From contig CAWCKS010000001.1 in NCBI GenBank assembly GCA_963796195.1, positions 248,001 through 312,000 on the forward strand: a stretch of 64,000 bases of DNA, given 5' to 3'. This DNA is from CAWCKS01 sp963796195 (GTDB lineage Bacteria; Pseudomonadota; Alphaproteobacteria; Rhizobiales; Xanthobacteraceae). This document shows positions 35,438-45,529 of the stretch, in pieces. The position numbers were made by a program, and so were the translations under genes. Under the pieces are notes generated by a model, which searched no databases, had not been told where the DNA came from, and was given only the letters and a program-made list of their open reading frames with translations. Positions within the stretch are counted from its first letter, which is position 1; each line of letters begins with the position of its first letter.

Positions 35438-37672
35438 ATGCCTGATCTTCTCCTCGAATTGTTTTCCGAAGAAATTCCCGCGCGCATGCAGGCGCGCGCG
35501 GCCGATGACTTGCGTCGCCTCGTCACCGAGAAGCTTGTCGCCGAGGGCATGGTTTATGAAGGTGCGAGTGCATTTGCGACGCCGCGGCGGCTAGCGCTCA
35601 CCGTTCACGGCATTCCCGCACGCCAGCCCGATCTGAAGGAGGAGCGCAAGGGACCACGCGTCGGCGCGCCCGAGGCCGCGATCCATGGATTTTTGCGCGG
35701 CGCCGGGTTGAACTCGCTTAGCGAGGCGAAGATCGAGAAAGATGCCAGGAAAGGCGAATTCTACGTCGCGCTGATTGAGAAGCCCGGTCGCGCTGCAATT
35801 GACGTGATCGCCGAATTCCTGCCTGTGATGATCCGCACTTTCCCCTGGCCGAAATCGATGCGCTGGGGTAAGCGCTCGGAGAAATCGGGCTCGCTGTCGT
35901 GGGTGCGGCCGCTGCACTCGATCGTCGCGACCTTTGGTCTCGAAACCGAGGATCCTGAAATCGTGCGCCTTGAGGTCGACGGTGTCGCAAGCGGCAACGT
36001 GACCCGCGGCCATCGTTTCCTCGCGCCGGCTGAGTTCACTGTACGCCGTTTCGCGGACTACGACGCAAAACTGCTCAACTCCAAGGTCGTGCTCGATGCC
36101 GCCAGGCGCAAGGACGTTATTCTGAGCGACGCCAAGAACCTCGCATTCGCGCAAGGCCTCGAACTGGTCGAGGATCCCGCACTGCTCGACGAGGTCGCGG
36201 GACTTGTCGAATGGCCCGTGGTGCTTATGGGTTCGTTCGACGAAAGCTTTCTTGCTATCCCGCAGGAAGTCATTCGCGCAACGATCCGCACCAATCAAAA
36301 ATGCTTTGTCGTGCGCGATCCGAAGACTGGCAAGCTCGCCAACAAGTTCATACCTGTCGCCAATATCGAAGCACCCGACGGCGGCAAGACCATCGTTTCC
36401 GGCAACGAGCGTGTCATCCGCGCGCGGCTGAGCGATGCAAAATTCTTCTATGAGACCGACCTGAAGACGAGGCTCGAGGATCGGCTACCGAAGTTCGAAA
36501 ATATCGTTTTTCACGAGAAACTCGGCACTCAGGCCCAGCGCATTGCTCGTATCGAGCGGCTTGCCGCCGAGCTGGCTCCGCTGGTTGGCGCCGACATCGT
36601 CAAGGTCCGGCGCGCGGCAAATCTGTGCAAGGCGGATTTGTTGACCGAGGTGGTCGGCGAATTTCCGGAGACGCAGGGCCTGATGGGCAAATATTTCGCG
36701 CTCGCGCAAGGCGAGGACCCATCTGTCGCCGCCGCGAGCGAGGACCATTACAAGCCGCAAGGCCCGAACGACCGCGTGCCAGCCGATCCTGTATCCGTTG
36801 CGGTTGCGCTTGCCGACAAGATCGACATGCTCGTTGGCTTCTGGGCGATCGACGAAAAGCCGACCGGCAGCAAGGACCCTTATGCCTTGCGGCGCGCGGC
36901 GCTGGGGGTGATCAGGATCGTGCTTGAGCGCGGGTGCCGCGCGCATCTCGGCACCATCATTCTCGACGGTTTGCTGCCGTTTCGGCTGGCCGCTATCCAT
37001 CACGAAGCCGATCCCGACCGCACGCTGTTTCAAGGCATGGCGTCGCGAACCGATCTCAACGAGCTGCGTGGACAGTGGTCGGACTACATCGACGCGCGCG
37101 GTGGCGTGGTCCGCGAGCGCGAAGAGTCGGTCGCGGCTGCAGTGCGCGGCGATCTCCTCGTCTTCTTCGCCGACCGGCTGAAAGTGCAATTGCGTGAGCA
37201 GGGCGCGCGTCACGATCTGGTCGACGCCGTGTTTGCGCTCGAAGGCCAGGACGATCTCGTCGCCATCGTTCGCCGCGTCGAGGCGCTCGGCAAATTCCTC
37301 GACACCGACGACGGCAAGAATCTCCTGGCGGGCTTCAAACGCGCTGTGAACATCCTGCGTATCGAAGAGAAGAAGGATAATCGTGCCTATGACGGTGCGG
37401 TCGACGCCGCCCTGCTGAAGCAGGACGAAGAGAAGGCGCTCGCGCAGGCGATCGCGCAGGCAAAAAACGGGGCGAGCGCCGCCGTGGCGAAAGAAGACTT
37501 CGCCGCAGCCATGGCTGCGACGGCAAAGCTTCGGCCCGTGGTCGATGCGTTCTTCGACAAGGTCACGGTCAACGCCGATGACAAGGCGTTGCGCGAGAAC
37601 CGCCTGAAGCTGCTCAACGAAATCCGCGCTGCGACGCGCGCGGTAGCGGATTTCTCAAGGATCGAGGGGTAA
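35438..37672 (+). CDS. glyS: Glycyl-tRNA synthetase beta subunit
   Basis: 744 residues from the ATG at 35438 (MPDLLLELFSEEIPARM), the canonical GlyS start; the frame is open upstream through the repeat. VRPLHSIVATFGLE, EVIRATIRTNQKCF, and SDPYALRR-like KDPYALRRAALGVIRI identify the subunit. A C-terminal anticodon-binding (DALR-like) domain ends the protein (VMAATAKLRP-like FAAAMAATAKLRPVVDAFFD). GlyS binds tRNA(Gly) and is needed with GlyQ. A DUF1236 gene converges five bases downstream. Confidence 0.97.
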   Translation: MPDLLLELFSEEIPARMQARAADDLRRLVTEKLVAEGMVYEGASAFATPRRLALTVHGIPARQPDLKEERKGPRVGAPEAAIHGFLRGAGLNSLSEAKIEKDARKGEFYVALIEKPGRAAIDVIAEFLPVMIRTFPWPKSMRWGKRSEKSGSLSWVRPLHSIVATFGLETEDPEIVRLEVDGVASGNVTRGHRFLAPAEFTVRRFADYDAKLLNSKVVLDAARRKDVILSDAKNLAFAQGLELVEDPALLDEVAGLVEWPVVLMGSFDESFLAIPQEVIRATIRTNQKCFVVRDPKTGKLANKFIPVANIEAPDGGKTIVSGNERVIRARLSDAKFFYETDLKTRLEDRLPKFENIVFHEKLGTQAQRIARIERLAAELAPLVGADIVKVRRAANLCKADLLTEVVGEFPETQGLMGKYFALAQGEDPSVAAASEDHYKPQGPNDRVPADPVSVAVALADKIDMLVGFWAIDEKPTGSKDPYALRRAALGVIRIVLERGCRAHLGTIILDGLLPFRLAAIHHEADPDRTLFQGMASRTDLNELRGQWSDYIDARGGVVREREESVAAAVRGDLLVFFADRLKVQLREQGARHDLVDAVFALEGQDDLVAIVRRVEALGKFLDTDDGKNLLAGFKRAVNILRIEEKKDNRAYDGAVDAALLKQDEEKALAQAIAQAKNGASAAVAKEDFAAAMAATAKLRPVVDAFFDKVTVNADDKALRENRLKLLNEIRAATRAVADFSRIEG

Positions 37673-37676
37673 TCAC

Positions 37677-38048
37677 TTATTCCACCACCTGGACCACCTT
37701 GCGCGTCCTGGGGTCGACCAGCACCGTGCGATCGTTGACGATGGTGTAACGATATCGGGTCGCGCCGAAGCGTTCGGGCACGTCATAGTAGGTCACGCCG
37801 ATATCGGGCAGCACGGTGCCGATCCGGATCTCGCCGGGCACAAGGTAGGACGGTGTCTGTTCCTCGACCACATAGCTTCGGAAGTTTCTGCGCTGATCAG
37901 CCGCGATCCCGTTGTCGAGGTCGCCCAGCAGTCCTGCTGAACCGGTCGTCACGCCTGGCGCAACGTCTGTGTCCTGCGCACTCGCGGCAAGCGGCAAGCC
38001 AATGGCGCCAGCAAATAGTGCGGCGATGAATGCTGAATTTCGCATCAT
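37677..38048 (-). CDS. DUF1236 domain periplasmic protein
   Basis: 123 residues from the ATG at 38048, chosen because GGGAG lies five bases upstream; the longer open frame begins without a site. A signal peptide is clear (FIAALFAGAIGLPLAASAQ). The mature protein ends with YTIVNDRTVLVDPRTRKVVQVVE, the DUF1236 signature, preceded by IGTVLPDIGVTYYDVPERFG. The family is common in Rhizobiales and of unknown function. Confidence 0.87.
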   Translation of the reverse strand: MMRNSAFIAALFAGAIGLPLAASAQDTDVAPGVTTGSAGLLGDLDNGIAADQRRNFRSYVVEEQTPSYLVPGEIRIGTVLPDIGVTYYDVPERFGATRYRYTIVNDRTVLVDPRTRKVVQVVE

Positions 38049-38333
38049 GAAACTCCCATTGCCATTGCAGACATCGTGATTACAGACATCGGGGTCGCGC
38101 GTGATGCGCGACGCCGTGGTCGTCAATCGACAAGGAGACGTCATCGTTCCCGGTGCGTGCGGGTCATCACGGGTTCGTCACGTGATTTTCTGCCACGATA
38201 AGGTGGCGCTTGCGGGAACCTGTGCTATCGCCAATCAGTTCCCGAATTTAAGGTGGCGCTGTACTGCGACAATTCGCGTGCGCTGCCAAAATCCGCATCG
38301 CGCGTCACAATCTGTAACATGAGGAAACATTCC

Positions 38334-38477
38334 ATGACCTTCGGTGTCGCCCATATTCAGCCGGTTGTGGCCCTGATTGCCGGCATCCTGATTCTGATCA
38401 TGCCGCGGCTCCTGAACTACATCATTGCGATCTATCTGATTTTCGTCGGCATCGTCGGGTTGGGGATCATCCGATAG
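38334..38477 (+). CDS. DUF3096 small membrane protein
   Basis: 47 residues from the ATG at 38334; AGGA lies about 8 bases before it. The protein is nearly all hydrophobic: HIQPVVALIAGILILIMPR, then LLNYIIAIYLIFVGIVGLG. Two short membrane helices fit the DUF3096 family, whose members all have about this length. Function unknown. It precedes ppdK by 130 bases on the same strand. Confidence 0.8.
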   Translation: MTFGVAHIQPVVALIAGILILIMPRLLNYIIAIYLIFVGIVGLGIIR

Positions 38478-38607
38478 TCTTGAGCGGAAGGCCGAGCAGA
38501 TCGTTCTGCGTTTGCGCCAACATACTGCACCGCTTGCCTGCGGCCGAAAAAGAGTGTTGTAACCGGCAACCCCTCCGGAACCTTCAAGCCACCTTTTGAC
38601 GAGAGCC

Positions 38608-41442
38608 ATGCCCAAAGCGAAAGCGGCCAAAGCGAAACCCCAAGTCTCCCGCGCCTCGGTGTCCCGCGCCAAGGCCAAGGCGCCGCTGAAGAAATCCGCC
38701 GCGCGCAAGCCGATCGCCAAGGCGCGTGGGGTCGTCGCTGCATCAAAGGTCGCGACGGCCAAGGCCGGCAAGTGGGTCTATGCCTTCGGCGACGGTCGCG
38801 CCGAAGGGCGCGCCAAGATGCGGGACACGCTCGGCGGCAAGGGCGCCAATCTCGCCGAAATGGCGAGCCTCGGCCTGCCGGTGCCGCCCGGCTTCACCAT
38901 CACATCAGACGTCTGCAACTACTATTACGCACACGACAAATCCTATCCGAAGGATCTGAAGCAGCAGGTCGAGAAGGCGCTCGATCATGTCGGCAAACTG
39001 ACCGGCAAGACATTCGGTGACCCGAGCAATCCTCTGCTGGTGTCGGTCCGTTCAGGCGCCCGTGCCTCGATGCCGGGCATGATGGACACCGTGCTGAACC
39101 TCGGGCTCAACGACCAGACCGTGGAAGCGCTGGCCGAACTCTCCGGCGACCGCCGGTTTGCCTATGACAGCTATCGCCGCTTCATCACGATGTACTCTGA
39201 CGTCGTGATCGGCTTCGAGCACCACAATTTCGAGGACATCCTCGACACCTTCAAGGATGGCCAGGGCTATCAGTCCGACACGGACGTTACCGCCGATGAT
39301 TGGGTCGAGCTGGTCGGCCGCTACAAGGAGGCCGTGCTGCGCGAGACCGGCGAAGAGTTTCCGCAGGATCCGCATGCCCAGCTATGGGGCGCGATCGGCG
39401 CGGTGTTTTCGTCCTGGATGAACGCGCGTGCGGTGACTTATCGCCGCCTGCACGACATCCCGGAGTCATGGGGCACCGCGCTCAATGTGCAGGCCATGGT
39501 GTTCGGCAACCTCGGCGACACCTCGGCGACCGGTGTCGCGTTCACGCGCAATCCCTCGACCGGCGCGAAGCAGCTCTACGGCGAGTTCCTGATCAACGCG
39601 CAGGGCGAGGACGTCGTCGCCGGCATCCGCACGCCGCAGGAGATCACCGAAGCCGCACGCAAGGAAGCGGGTTCCGACAAGCCGTCGATGGAAGCGGCGA
39701 TGCCGGATGCATTCAAGGAGCTGACGCGGATCTACACGCTGCTGGAAAAACACTACCGCGACATGCAGGACATGGAGTTCACCGTCGAGCGCGGCAAGTT
39801 GTGGATGCTGCAGACCCGCAACGGCAAGCGCACCGCGCGCGCCGCACTGCGCATCGCGGTCGAACTCGCCAATGAAGGTTTGATCAGCCGGAAGGAGGCG
39901 ATCACCCGTGTCGAGCCGGCGTCGCTCGACCAACTGCTGCATCCGACCATCGATCCCGTCGCGAAGCGCGACGTGATCGCGACCGGCCTGCCGGCGTCGC
40001 CCGGTGCCGCGTCGGGTGAGATCGTGTTCTCGTCCGATGAAGCCGCAAAGCTGCAGTCCGACGGCCGCAAGGTCATTCTGGTGCGCATCGAGACCAGCCC
40101 CGAAGACATTCACGGCATGCACGCCGCCCAAGGCATCCTGACGACCCGCGGCGGCATGACCTCGCACGCTGCCGTCGTCGCGCGCGGCATGGGCAAGCCC
40201 TGCGTCTCCGGAGCCGGCACCATTCGCGTCGACTATGGTCGCGGCCTGATGGCGGTCGGAGGACGCACTTTCAAGGCCGGCGATGTCATTACCATCGACG
40301 GCGCCATGGGTCAGGTGCTGGCTGGCCGCATGCCGATGATCGAGCCGGAACTGTCAGGCGAGTTCGGAACGCTGATGTCGTGGGCCGACCAGGTCCGCAA
40401 ACTTGGCGTGCGCACCAATGCCGATACGCCGGCGGACGCGCGCGTTGCGATGAAATTTGGCGCCGAGGGCATTGGCCTTTGCCGCACCGAGCACATGTTC
40501 TTCGAGGAGACGCGCATCCGCACCGTGCGCGAGATGATTCTCGCCGACGACGAGCAGCAGCGCCGTGCCGCGCTGGCAAAGCTCTTGCCGATGCAACGCG
40601 CCGATTTCGTCGAGCTGTTCGAGATCATGCAGGGCATGCCGGTGACGATCCGCCTGCTCGATCCGCCGCTGCACGAGTTCCTGCCGCACACCCAGGGCGA
40701 GATCGAGGAAGTTGCGCGCGCGATGAACGCCGATCCGCGGCGCCTACAGGACCGCGTGCGCGAGCTGTCCGAGTTCAATCCGATGCTCGGCTTTCGCGGC
40801 GTGCGGCTCGCGATCGCCTATCCCGAGATTGCCGAGATGCAGGCGCGTGCGATCTTCGAGGCCGCGGTCGTCGCCGGAAAACGCACCGGCAAGCCGGTGA
40901 TCCCGGAAGTGATGGTGCCGCTGATCGCGACCAAGGCCGAGCTCGACATGATCAAGGGTCGGGTCGAGGCCACCGCGCAGTCTGTCATGAAGGACCAGAA
41001 CACCAAGCTGACCTACCAGATCGGTACCATGATCGAATTGCCGCGCGCCGCGCTGCTTGCCGGCGAGATCGCGCAATCAGCCGAGTTCTTCTCGTTCGGC
41101 ACCAACGACCTGACGCAGACGACCTATGGTATCAGCCGAGACGATGCCGGCGGTTTTCTTGGCACCTATATATCGCGTGGCATTTTCGCGGTCGATCCGT
41201 TCATTTCGCTCGACCGCGAAGGCGTCGGGGAACTCGTGAAGATCGGCGTCGCACGCGGCCGCAAGACGCGCCCCGGGCTCAAGGTCGGCATCTGCGGTGA
41301 GCACGGCGGCGATCCGGCCTCGGTCGCGTTCTGTCACGACATTGGGCTCGATTACGTGTCGTGCTCTCCGTTTCGCGTGCCGATCGCGCGGCTCGCCGCG
41401 GCTCAGGCGGCGCTCGGCAGGAGTGCCGCAAGCCAGGCGTAA
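38608..41442 (+). CDS. ppdK: Pyruvate, phosphate dikinase with basic N-terminal extension
   Basis: 944 residues from the ATG at 38608. The first 55 residues are Lys/Ala-rich (PKAKAAKAKPQVSRASVSRA) and not part of the enzyme fold. The ATP-grasp domain follows (LGGKGANLAEMASLGLPVPP). The phosphohistidine is in GGMTSHAAVVARGMGKPC. The PEP/pyruvate domain ends with KVGICGEHGGDPASVAFCH, containing the catalytic Cys. PPDK interconverts pyruvate, ATP and phosphate with PEP, AMP and pyrophosphate. The usual length is about 880-890, so the extension is the only unusual feature. Confidence 0.96.
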   Translation: MPKAKAAKAKPQVSRASVSRAKAKAPLKKSAARKPIAKARGVVAASKVATAKAGKWVYAFGDGRAEGRAKMRDTLGGKGANLAEMASLGLPVPPGFTITSDVCNYYYAHDKSYPKDLKQQVEKALDHVGKLTGKTFGDPSNPLLVSVRSGARASMPGMMDTVLNLGLNDQTVEALAELSGDRRFAYDSYRRFITMYSDVVIGFEHHNFEDILDTFKDGQGYQSDTDVTADDWVELVGRYKEAVLRETGEEFPQDPHAQLWGAIGAVFSSWMNARAVTYRRLHDIPESWGTALNVQAMVFGNLGDTSATGVAFTRNPSTGAKQLYGEFLINAQGEDVVAGIRTPQEITEAARKEAGSDKPSMEAAMPDAFKELTRIYTLLEKHYRDMQDMEFTVERGKLWMLQTRNGKRTARAALRIAVELANEGLISRKEAITRVEPASLDQLLHPTIDPVAKRDVIATGLPASPGAASGEIVFSSDEAAKLQSDGRKVILVRIETSPEDIHGMHAAQGILTTRGGMTSHAAVVARGMGKPCVSGAGTIRVDYGRGLMAVGGRTFKAGDVITIDGAMGQVLAGRMPMIEPELSGEFGTLMSWADQVRKLGVRTNADTPADARVAMKFGAEGIGLCRTEHMFFEETRIRTVREMILADDEQQRRAALAKLLPMQRADFVELFEIMQGMPVTIRLLDPPLHEFLPHTQGEIEEVARAMNADPRRLQDRVRELSEFNPMLGFRGVRLAIAYPEIAEMQARAIFEAAVVAGKRTGKPVIPEVMVPLIATKAELDMIKGRVEATAQSVMKDQNTKLTYQIGTMIELPRAALLAGEIAQSAEFFSFGTNDLTQTTYGISRDDAGGFLGTYISRGIFAVDPFISLDREGVGELVKIGVARGRKTRPGLKVGICGEHGGDPASVAFCHDIGLDYVSCSPFRVPIARLAAAQAALGRSAASQA

Positions 41443-41693
41443 AGCCACTCATCGTCGAGTGTCAGTATGGGACGCGGCGCTGGGCGCGCGCGAGTTCCAC
41501 TCACTTGCATACAATCTCGCGCGAAAAATTTTCACCGCGTGTTTACCACTTCATGCCACGCGCTGTTTACCAACACCTTTGAAGTGATGGCGCGAATGCA
41601 CATGTGAGATTGCGTGTGACACGCATGCATCGGCGCTTAACCCCCTCGCAACTTTAATTCGATACCACCAGAAACGATCGAATTGCATTCAAT

Positions 41694-43208
41694 ATGCTTA
41701 ATCGATCGTGTGGTGTTTGCGTAACGAGTAGCGTATCGATGTCGCGTTTGCGTACTCGGCCGAAGGGTGCGCACCCCGTATCCTTCGGCCTCTTCCTCCT
41801 GGTGTTCGGATTTTTTCCGAACACGACCGGCTTTCAGGACATCGGTGCATTGCTTGCGCGTCAGCCCGGCGTTGCCGAACGCTGGCAGAAGCAGGTGTTG
41901 CTGCCTTCGATCGGCGCAGTGCAGGTCGCGACCTTCAATTTCGCGCGGCCGATTGGAACCTCATCGCCTCCGACGGCCTACGAGCGATTCGCCAATCGCG
42001 ATCATCAAGAGCTTGATGTCACGGGATCGGTCTCGCGCAGCCCGCTCGAGCAGATCATTCGCCGCTTGCAGCCGTCCGACTTTCCGACCGTGAATCGTGC
42101 GAACAAGGGCGACCGCCTCGCGCCGGTCGTTGCCGCCGCCCAGCCGGTTGAGCCGATCTTGTGGGCCGATGGCTCGATGTCGCCCGGCTCGCTTGATGTC
42201 GATCCCGTCGCGCTGCCGAGCGAGCCCGCGGTGACGCAGGGGCCGCGGCGCGTGACGGACATGGGCGCTGACCATGTTCCGGCCCGCATCGTGCCCGCGC
42301 CGGCCAATGAGAACGCTGCCGTGCCCGGGCTCGATCCTGAACTCGAGGCCGCGCTGAAGGATACGCCGCTCCCGCAATACGACACGTCATCGCCGCAGGA
42401 AGATCGTCCGCTCAACGAGTCCCAGAGGGACGATGCGGCAAGCGAGGCCGATGCCACCAGCTGGACCGAGGACAATTTCACCGCGCAGACAACGCGCCTT
42501 TATTTCGGCCGTTCCTCGATTGGCATCTCGGGCGGCGAAGGTCTCTCGCGCTGGGAGCCGGGTGCCGAGCCGCTGATCCTGACCGATCCGGACATGAAGG
42601 TCTCGTCGCTCGATCCCACTGCGCCGATCACCGAGGGCTCATCGGTCGCGGGCAAAGGTCAGGTGACCGGCGAGGACCAGCGGCCGAAAACGCCGGCCGA
42701 GCGGCTCGGCCTTGACGAGAAGGCGCGCGCCAAGGCCGAGAAGTGCCTTGCGGAAGCCATCTATTTCGAGTCGCGCGGCGAGAAGGTGCGCGGCCAGATC
42801 GCCGTCGCCCAGGTCGTGATGAATCGCGTGTTCTCGGGCTACTATCCGAACACGGTGTGCGGCGTGGTGTACCAGAACAAGAACCGGCATCTGGCCTGCC
42901 AGTTTACCTTTGCCTGCGACGATGTCCGCGACGTGATCGAAGAGCCCGATATGTGGGACCGCGCCAAGCGCATCGCAAAGGCGATGCTCGACGGCCAGCT
43001 CTGGTTGCCGGAGGTCGCAAAATCCACGCACTATCATGCCTACTGGGTGCGGCCGTCCTGGGTCCACGAGATGAAGAAGATGTACAAATACGGCGTGCAC
43101 ACCTTCTATCGCCCGGTGGCGTGGGGTGACGGCAGCGAGGCGCCGAGCTGGGGCACCGCGGCGCAAACCGCTGCCATCACCGCCGAGCTGTCGGCGGTGA
43201 AGGATTAG
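41694..43208 (+). CDS. SleB-type cell wall hydrolase
   Basis: 504 residues. One membrane segment near residues 29-46 (VSFGLFLLVFGFFPNTTGF) anchors it. A disordered, Pro/Asp-rich linker of about 290 residues follows. The C-terminal domain is a SleB hydrolase: CLAEAIYFESRGEKVRGQIA holds the catalytic Glu, with AQVVMNRVFSGYYPNTVCG and CQFTFACDD. The family consists of lytic transglycosylase-like muramidases; in non-sporulating alphaproteobacteria they are thought to remodel peptidoglycan. About 250 bases upstream contain no gene and probably its promoter. Confidence 0.9.
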   Translation: MLNRSCGVCVTSSVSMSRLRTRPKGAHPVSFGLFLLVFGFFPNTTGFQDIGALLARQPGVAERWQKQVLLPSIGAVQVATFNFARPIGTSSPPTAYERFANRDHQELDVTGSVSRSPLEQIIRRLQPSDFPTVNRANKGDRLAPVVAAAQPVEPILWADGSMSPGSLDVDPVALPSEPAVTQGPRRVTDMGADHVPARIVPAPANENAAVPGLDPELEAALKDTPLPQYDTSSPQEDRPLNESQRDDAASEADATSWTEDNFTAQTTRLYFGRSSIGISGGEGLSRWEPGAEPLILTDPDMKVSSLDPTAPITEGSSVAGKGQVTGEDQRPKTPAERLGLDEKARAKAEKCLAEAIYFESRGEKVRGQIAVAQVVMNRVFSGYYPNTVCGVVYQNKNRHLACQFTFACDDVRDVIEEPDMWDRAKRIAKAMLDGQLWLPEVAKSTHYHAYWVRPSWVHEMKKMYKYGVHTFYRPVAWGDGSEAPSWGTAAQTAAITAELSAVKD

Positions 43209-43333
43209 CGCGACGCAAGGTTTTGTTAACCTTCGTTCGCTCGCATTTTACTCAATGGCTTAAGCCGTCCGTTTCGTTTCATCGCTAGAGCTCGCCGCGG
43301 GCGAGAAGCAATCCTTGTGGGGCAGGGATTTCG

Positions 43334-44119
43334 ATGAAGCATGAGATCAGGAAGGACGCGCTGGTCCGTACCGCGATCGCGACCGCGGTTGCGGTTGCGG
43401 TATCCGCTGTGATCTCGCTGGTGTCGACCGCGCTGGTGTTCGGCCTCGACATGAGCGCGACCGTCACGGTCGCCACCGTGTACAAATTCGGTACGCTCGC
43501 GGCGATCATGGTTCCGCTCAGCATCTGTCCGTTCATGCGCTACCCGACCATTGTCGCGGTGAGCGATCTCGATCGCGCCCACGCCGAGCTTCGTCGCGTC
43601 GCGCAAACCGACCAGCTGACCGGCCTGCTCAATCGGCGCGGCTTTTCGGCCGCCGCGCAAGTTGCTATCTCCGCACAGGGACGCAGCGCCACCAATGCGG
43701 TGTTGATGCTGGACGCCGACTTCTTCAAGGACATCAACGACCGCTTCGGCCACGACTTTGGCGATGCTGCACTGGTGCATATCGCAAATATCATCCGCGA
43801 CATGTCGCTCGGCACGCCCTATATCGTCGGCCGCCGCGGCGGTGAGGAGTTCATCGTGTTGATGCCCGGCGCCGGCAAGACCGAGGCGGTCAGCTTCGCC
43901 GAAACCGTGCGCGCGGCCTGCGCCGGCGAGTTACTCTCGTACGGCGCCAAGACCGCGCTGGTGACTATGAGCATCGGCGCGGCATCGTCCGAAGGCCGCA
44001 GCGCGACACTCGCCAGTCTCATCAGCGAGGCGGATGCCGCGCTCTACCAGGCCAAGCAGGACGGCCGCAACCGCGTGGTGCTCGTGCCGCCCGCCGAGCG
44101 CGCTGCGGCCGCGGCCTGA
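43334..44119 (+). CDS. Membrane-bound diguanylate cyclase (GGDEF)
   Basis: 261 residues. Two membrane helices occupy about residues 13-62 (AVAVAVSAVISLVSTALVFG and TVYKFGTLAAIMVPLSIC). The catalytic domain starts QTDQLTGLLNRRGFSAA, has DADFFKDINDRFGHDFGD, and carries an intact active site RRGGEEFIVL. No RxxD inhibitory site is obvious. It should make cyclic di-GMP. No receiver or PAS domain is present, so signal input may come through the membrane part. Confidence 0.93.
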   Translation: MKHEIRKDALVRTAIATAVAVAVSAVISLVSTALVFGLDMSATVTVATVYKFGTLAAIMVPLSICPFMRYPTIVAVSDLDRAHAELRRVAQTDQLTGLLNRRGFSAAAQVAISAQGRSATNAVLMLDADFFKDINDRFGHDFGDAALVHIANIIRDMSLGTPYIVGRRGGEEFIVLMPGAGKTEAVSFAETVRAACAGELLSYGAKTALVTMSIGAASSEGRSATLASLISEADAALYQAKQDGRNRVVLVPPAERAAAAA

Positions 44120-44133
44120 ACCCACGCGGGTTC
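44118..44133. terminator. Short hairpin between convergent genes
   Basis: GAACCC and GGGTTC form a 6-base stem around ACGC, beginning in the stop codon of the GGDEF gene and touching the end of the GNAT gene. It may terminate transcription from both sides. There is no T-run, so the strength is uncertain. Confidence 0.35.
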
Positions 44134-44645
44134 ACAGTTCCTTTGTGAAATGATAGCGCCTGATTCCGCCGCCTAGCGTCTTGTTGCTTGGTTCCGTCGC
44201 GACCTCTTCGCGCAAGAGATGATATCCGGCGTTGCGATAGAGCGCGACCGCCTCGCGTTGCAGTTCGGACGTGCTCAGATCGAGACGCTTGAAGCCACGC
44301 CGCCCACATTCGGCCTCCGCGAAGGCGAGCATCTTGCGTGCGATGCCGCCGCGGCGCCGATCCGGATCGACATACATGCGCCGGAGTTCCATCGCTGCAG
44401 GGTCGATCTGCTCGAGCCCGAACATGCCGACGACATTGATTGCCGTCGATCGCGACCCAGAACCCACCGTTGCGATCGCGGTAGTAGTCCTCGATGCGGT
44501 CGATCTCTTCAGCGAGCGATCGTTCGATGTAAGCCTCGAACCGCTCCTTCATCTCCGAACGTGCGAGCTGCCGATTGACGCGGATGAACAGCTCGCGGAC
44601 TTCAGCGGCATGCGTCGAAGAGAACTGGACGATTCGAACGCTCAA
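44132..44645 (-). CDS. GNAT family N-acetyltransferase, one frameshift
   Basis: The gene starts with a TTG at 44645 that overlaps the nadC stop (TTGA), so it is probably translated with the nad operon. The N-terminal part SVRIVQFSSTHAAEVRELFI and the C-terminal part MYVDPDRRRGGIARKMLAF, with the acetyl-CoA loop RRRGGIARKM, are in different frames. An extra base at 44438 separates them; removing it gives GFWVAIDGNNVVGMFGLEQ, about 170 residues. The acetyl acceptor is unknown. Confidence 0.85.
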
Positions 44646-45521
44646 GCCTCGATGTCCAGCGCGACGTCAAAGTTCGGCGCCGAATGCGTCAGCGCGCCTG
44701 ACGATGCATAGTCGACGCCGGTCTGCGCGATCGTTGCGATCGTCTCTTCGGTGACGCCGCCGGAGGCTTCGAGTACCACGCGGCCGGCCGCGATCTTCAC
44801 CGCCTCGGTGAGCTCGGGGATATCCATGTTGTCGAGCAGCACGACGTCGGCGAGGCCGGTCGTCGATCACCTCGCGCAACTGCGCCAGCGTGTCGACCTC
44901 GATCTCGATGGTGACGAGATGGCCGGCGTGCTCGCAGGCGCGCTCCAGCACCTGGCGAACGCCGCCGGCGACTGCGATGTGGTTGTCCTTGATCAGGATG
45001 GCGTCGTCGAGGCCGAAGCGATGGTTGAAGCCGCCGCCGCAGCGCACAGCATATTTTTCCAGCGCGCGTAGGCCCGGAGTGGTTTTGCGCGTGCAGCAGA
45101 TGCGCAAGCCGGTGCCTTCGGTGTGGCGGACGTAATCCGACGTCAACGTCGCGATTCCCGACAGCCGGCCGACGAAATTCAGCGCGACGCGTTCGCCGGC
45201 GAGAATGGCGCGGGCCGGCCCGGTCAGCGTCAGAAGCGGCGCGCCTTCGCCGACGGTTGCGCCGTCGCGTACATGCGCCTCGATGTCAACGTCCGGCGAC
45301 AGCAGACGAAACGCAGCGGCAGCAAGCGGCAGCCCGGCGACGACGCCGCTTTGCCGCGCCACCATCACGGCACTGGCGCGCGCGCCCTCGGGGATGGTCG
45401 CGTTCGAGGTGATGTCGCCGGCGCGACCGAGATCCTCGTCGAGGGCGCGGCGCACGGCGTCATCGATCGCGAGCGGCGACAGGAATGCGTCGGGATGCTG
45501 AAGTTTTGGGGCGTCCGGCAT
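44642..45521 (-). CDS. nadC: Nicotinate-nucleotide pyrophosphorylase, one frameshift
   Basis: The ATG at 45521 begins MPDAPKLQHPDAFLSPLAID. ALDEDLGRAGDITSNATIP, RKTTPGLRALEKYAVRCGGG and DDAILIKDNHIAVAGG are the conserved quinolinate phosphoribosyltransferase motifs. An extra base at about 44858 interrupts VIDDGLADVVLLDNM; after it the frame ends normally with ASSGALTHSAPNFDVALDIE. The restored protein has about 292 residues. NadC makes nicotinate mononucleotide from quinolinate. It is the last of the nadA-nadB-nadC genes and follows nadB by 8 bases. Confidence 0.93.
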
Positions 45522-45529
45522 GGAGAATA

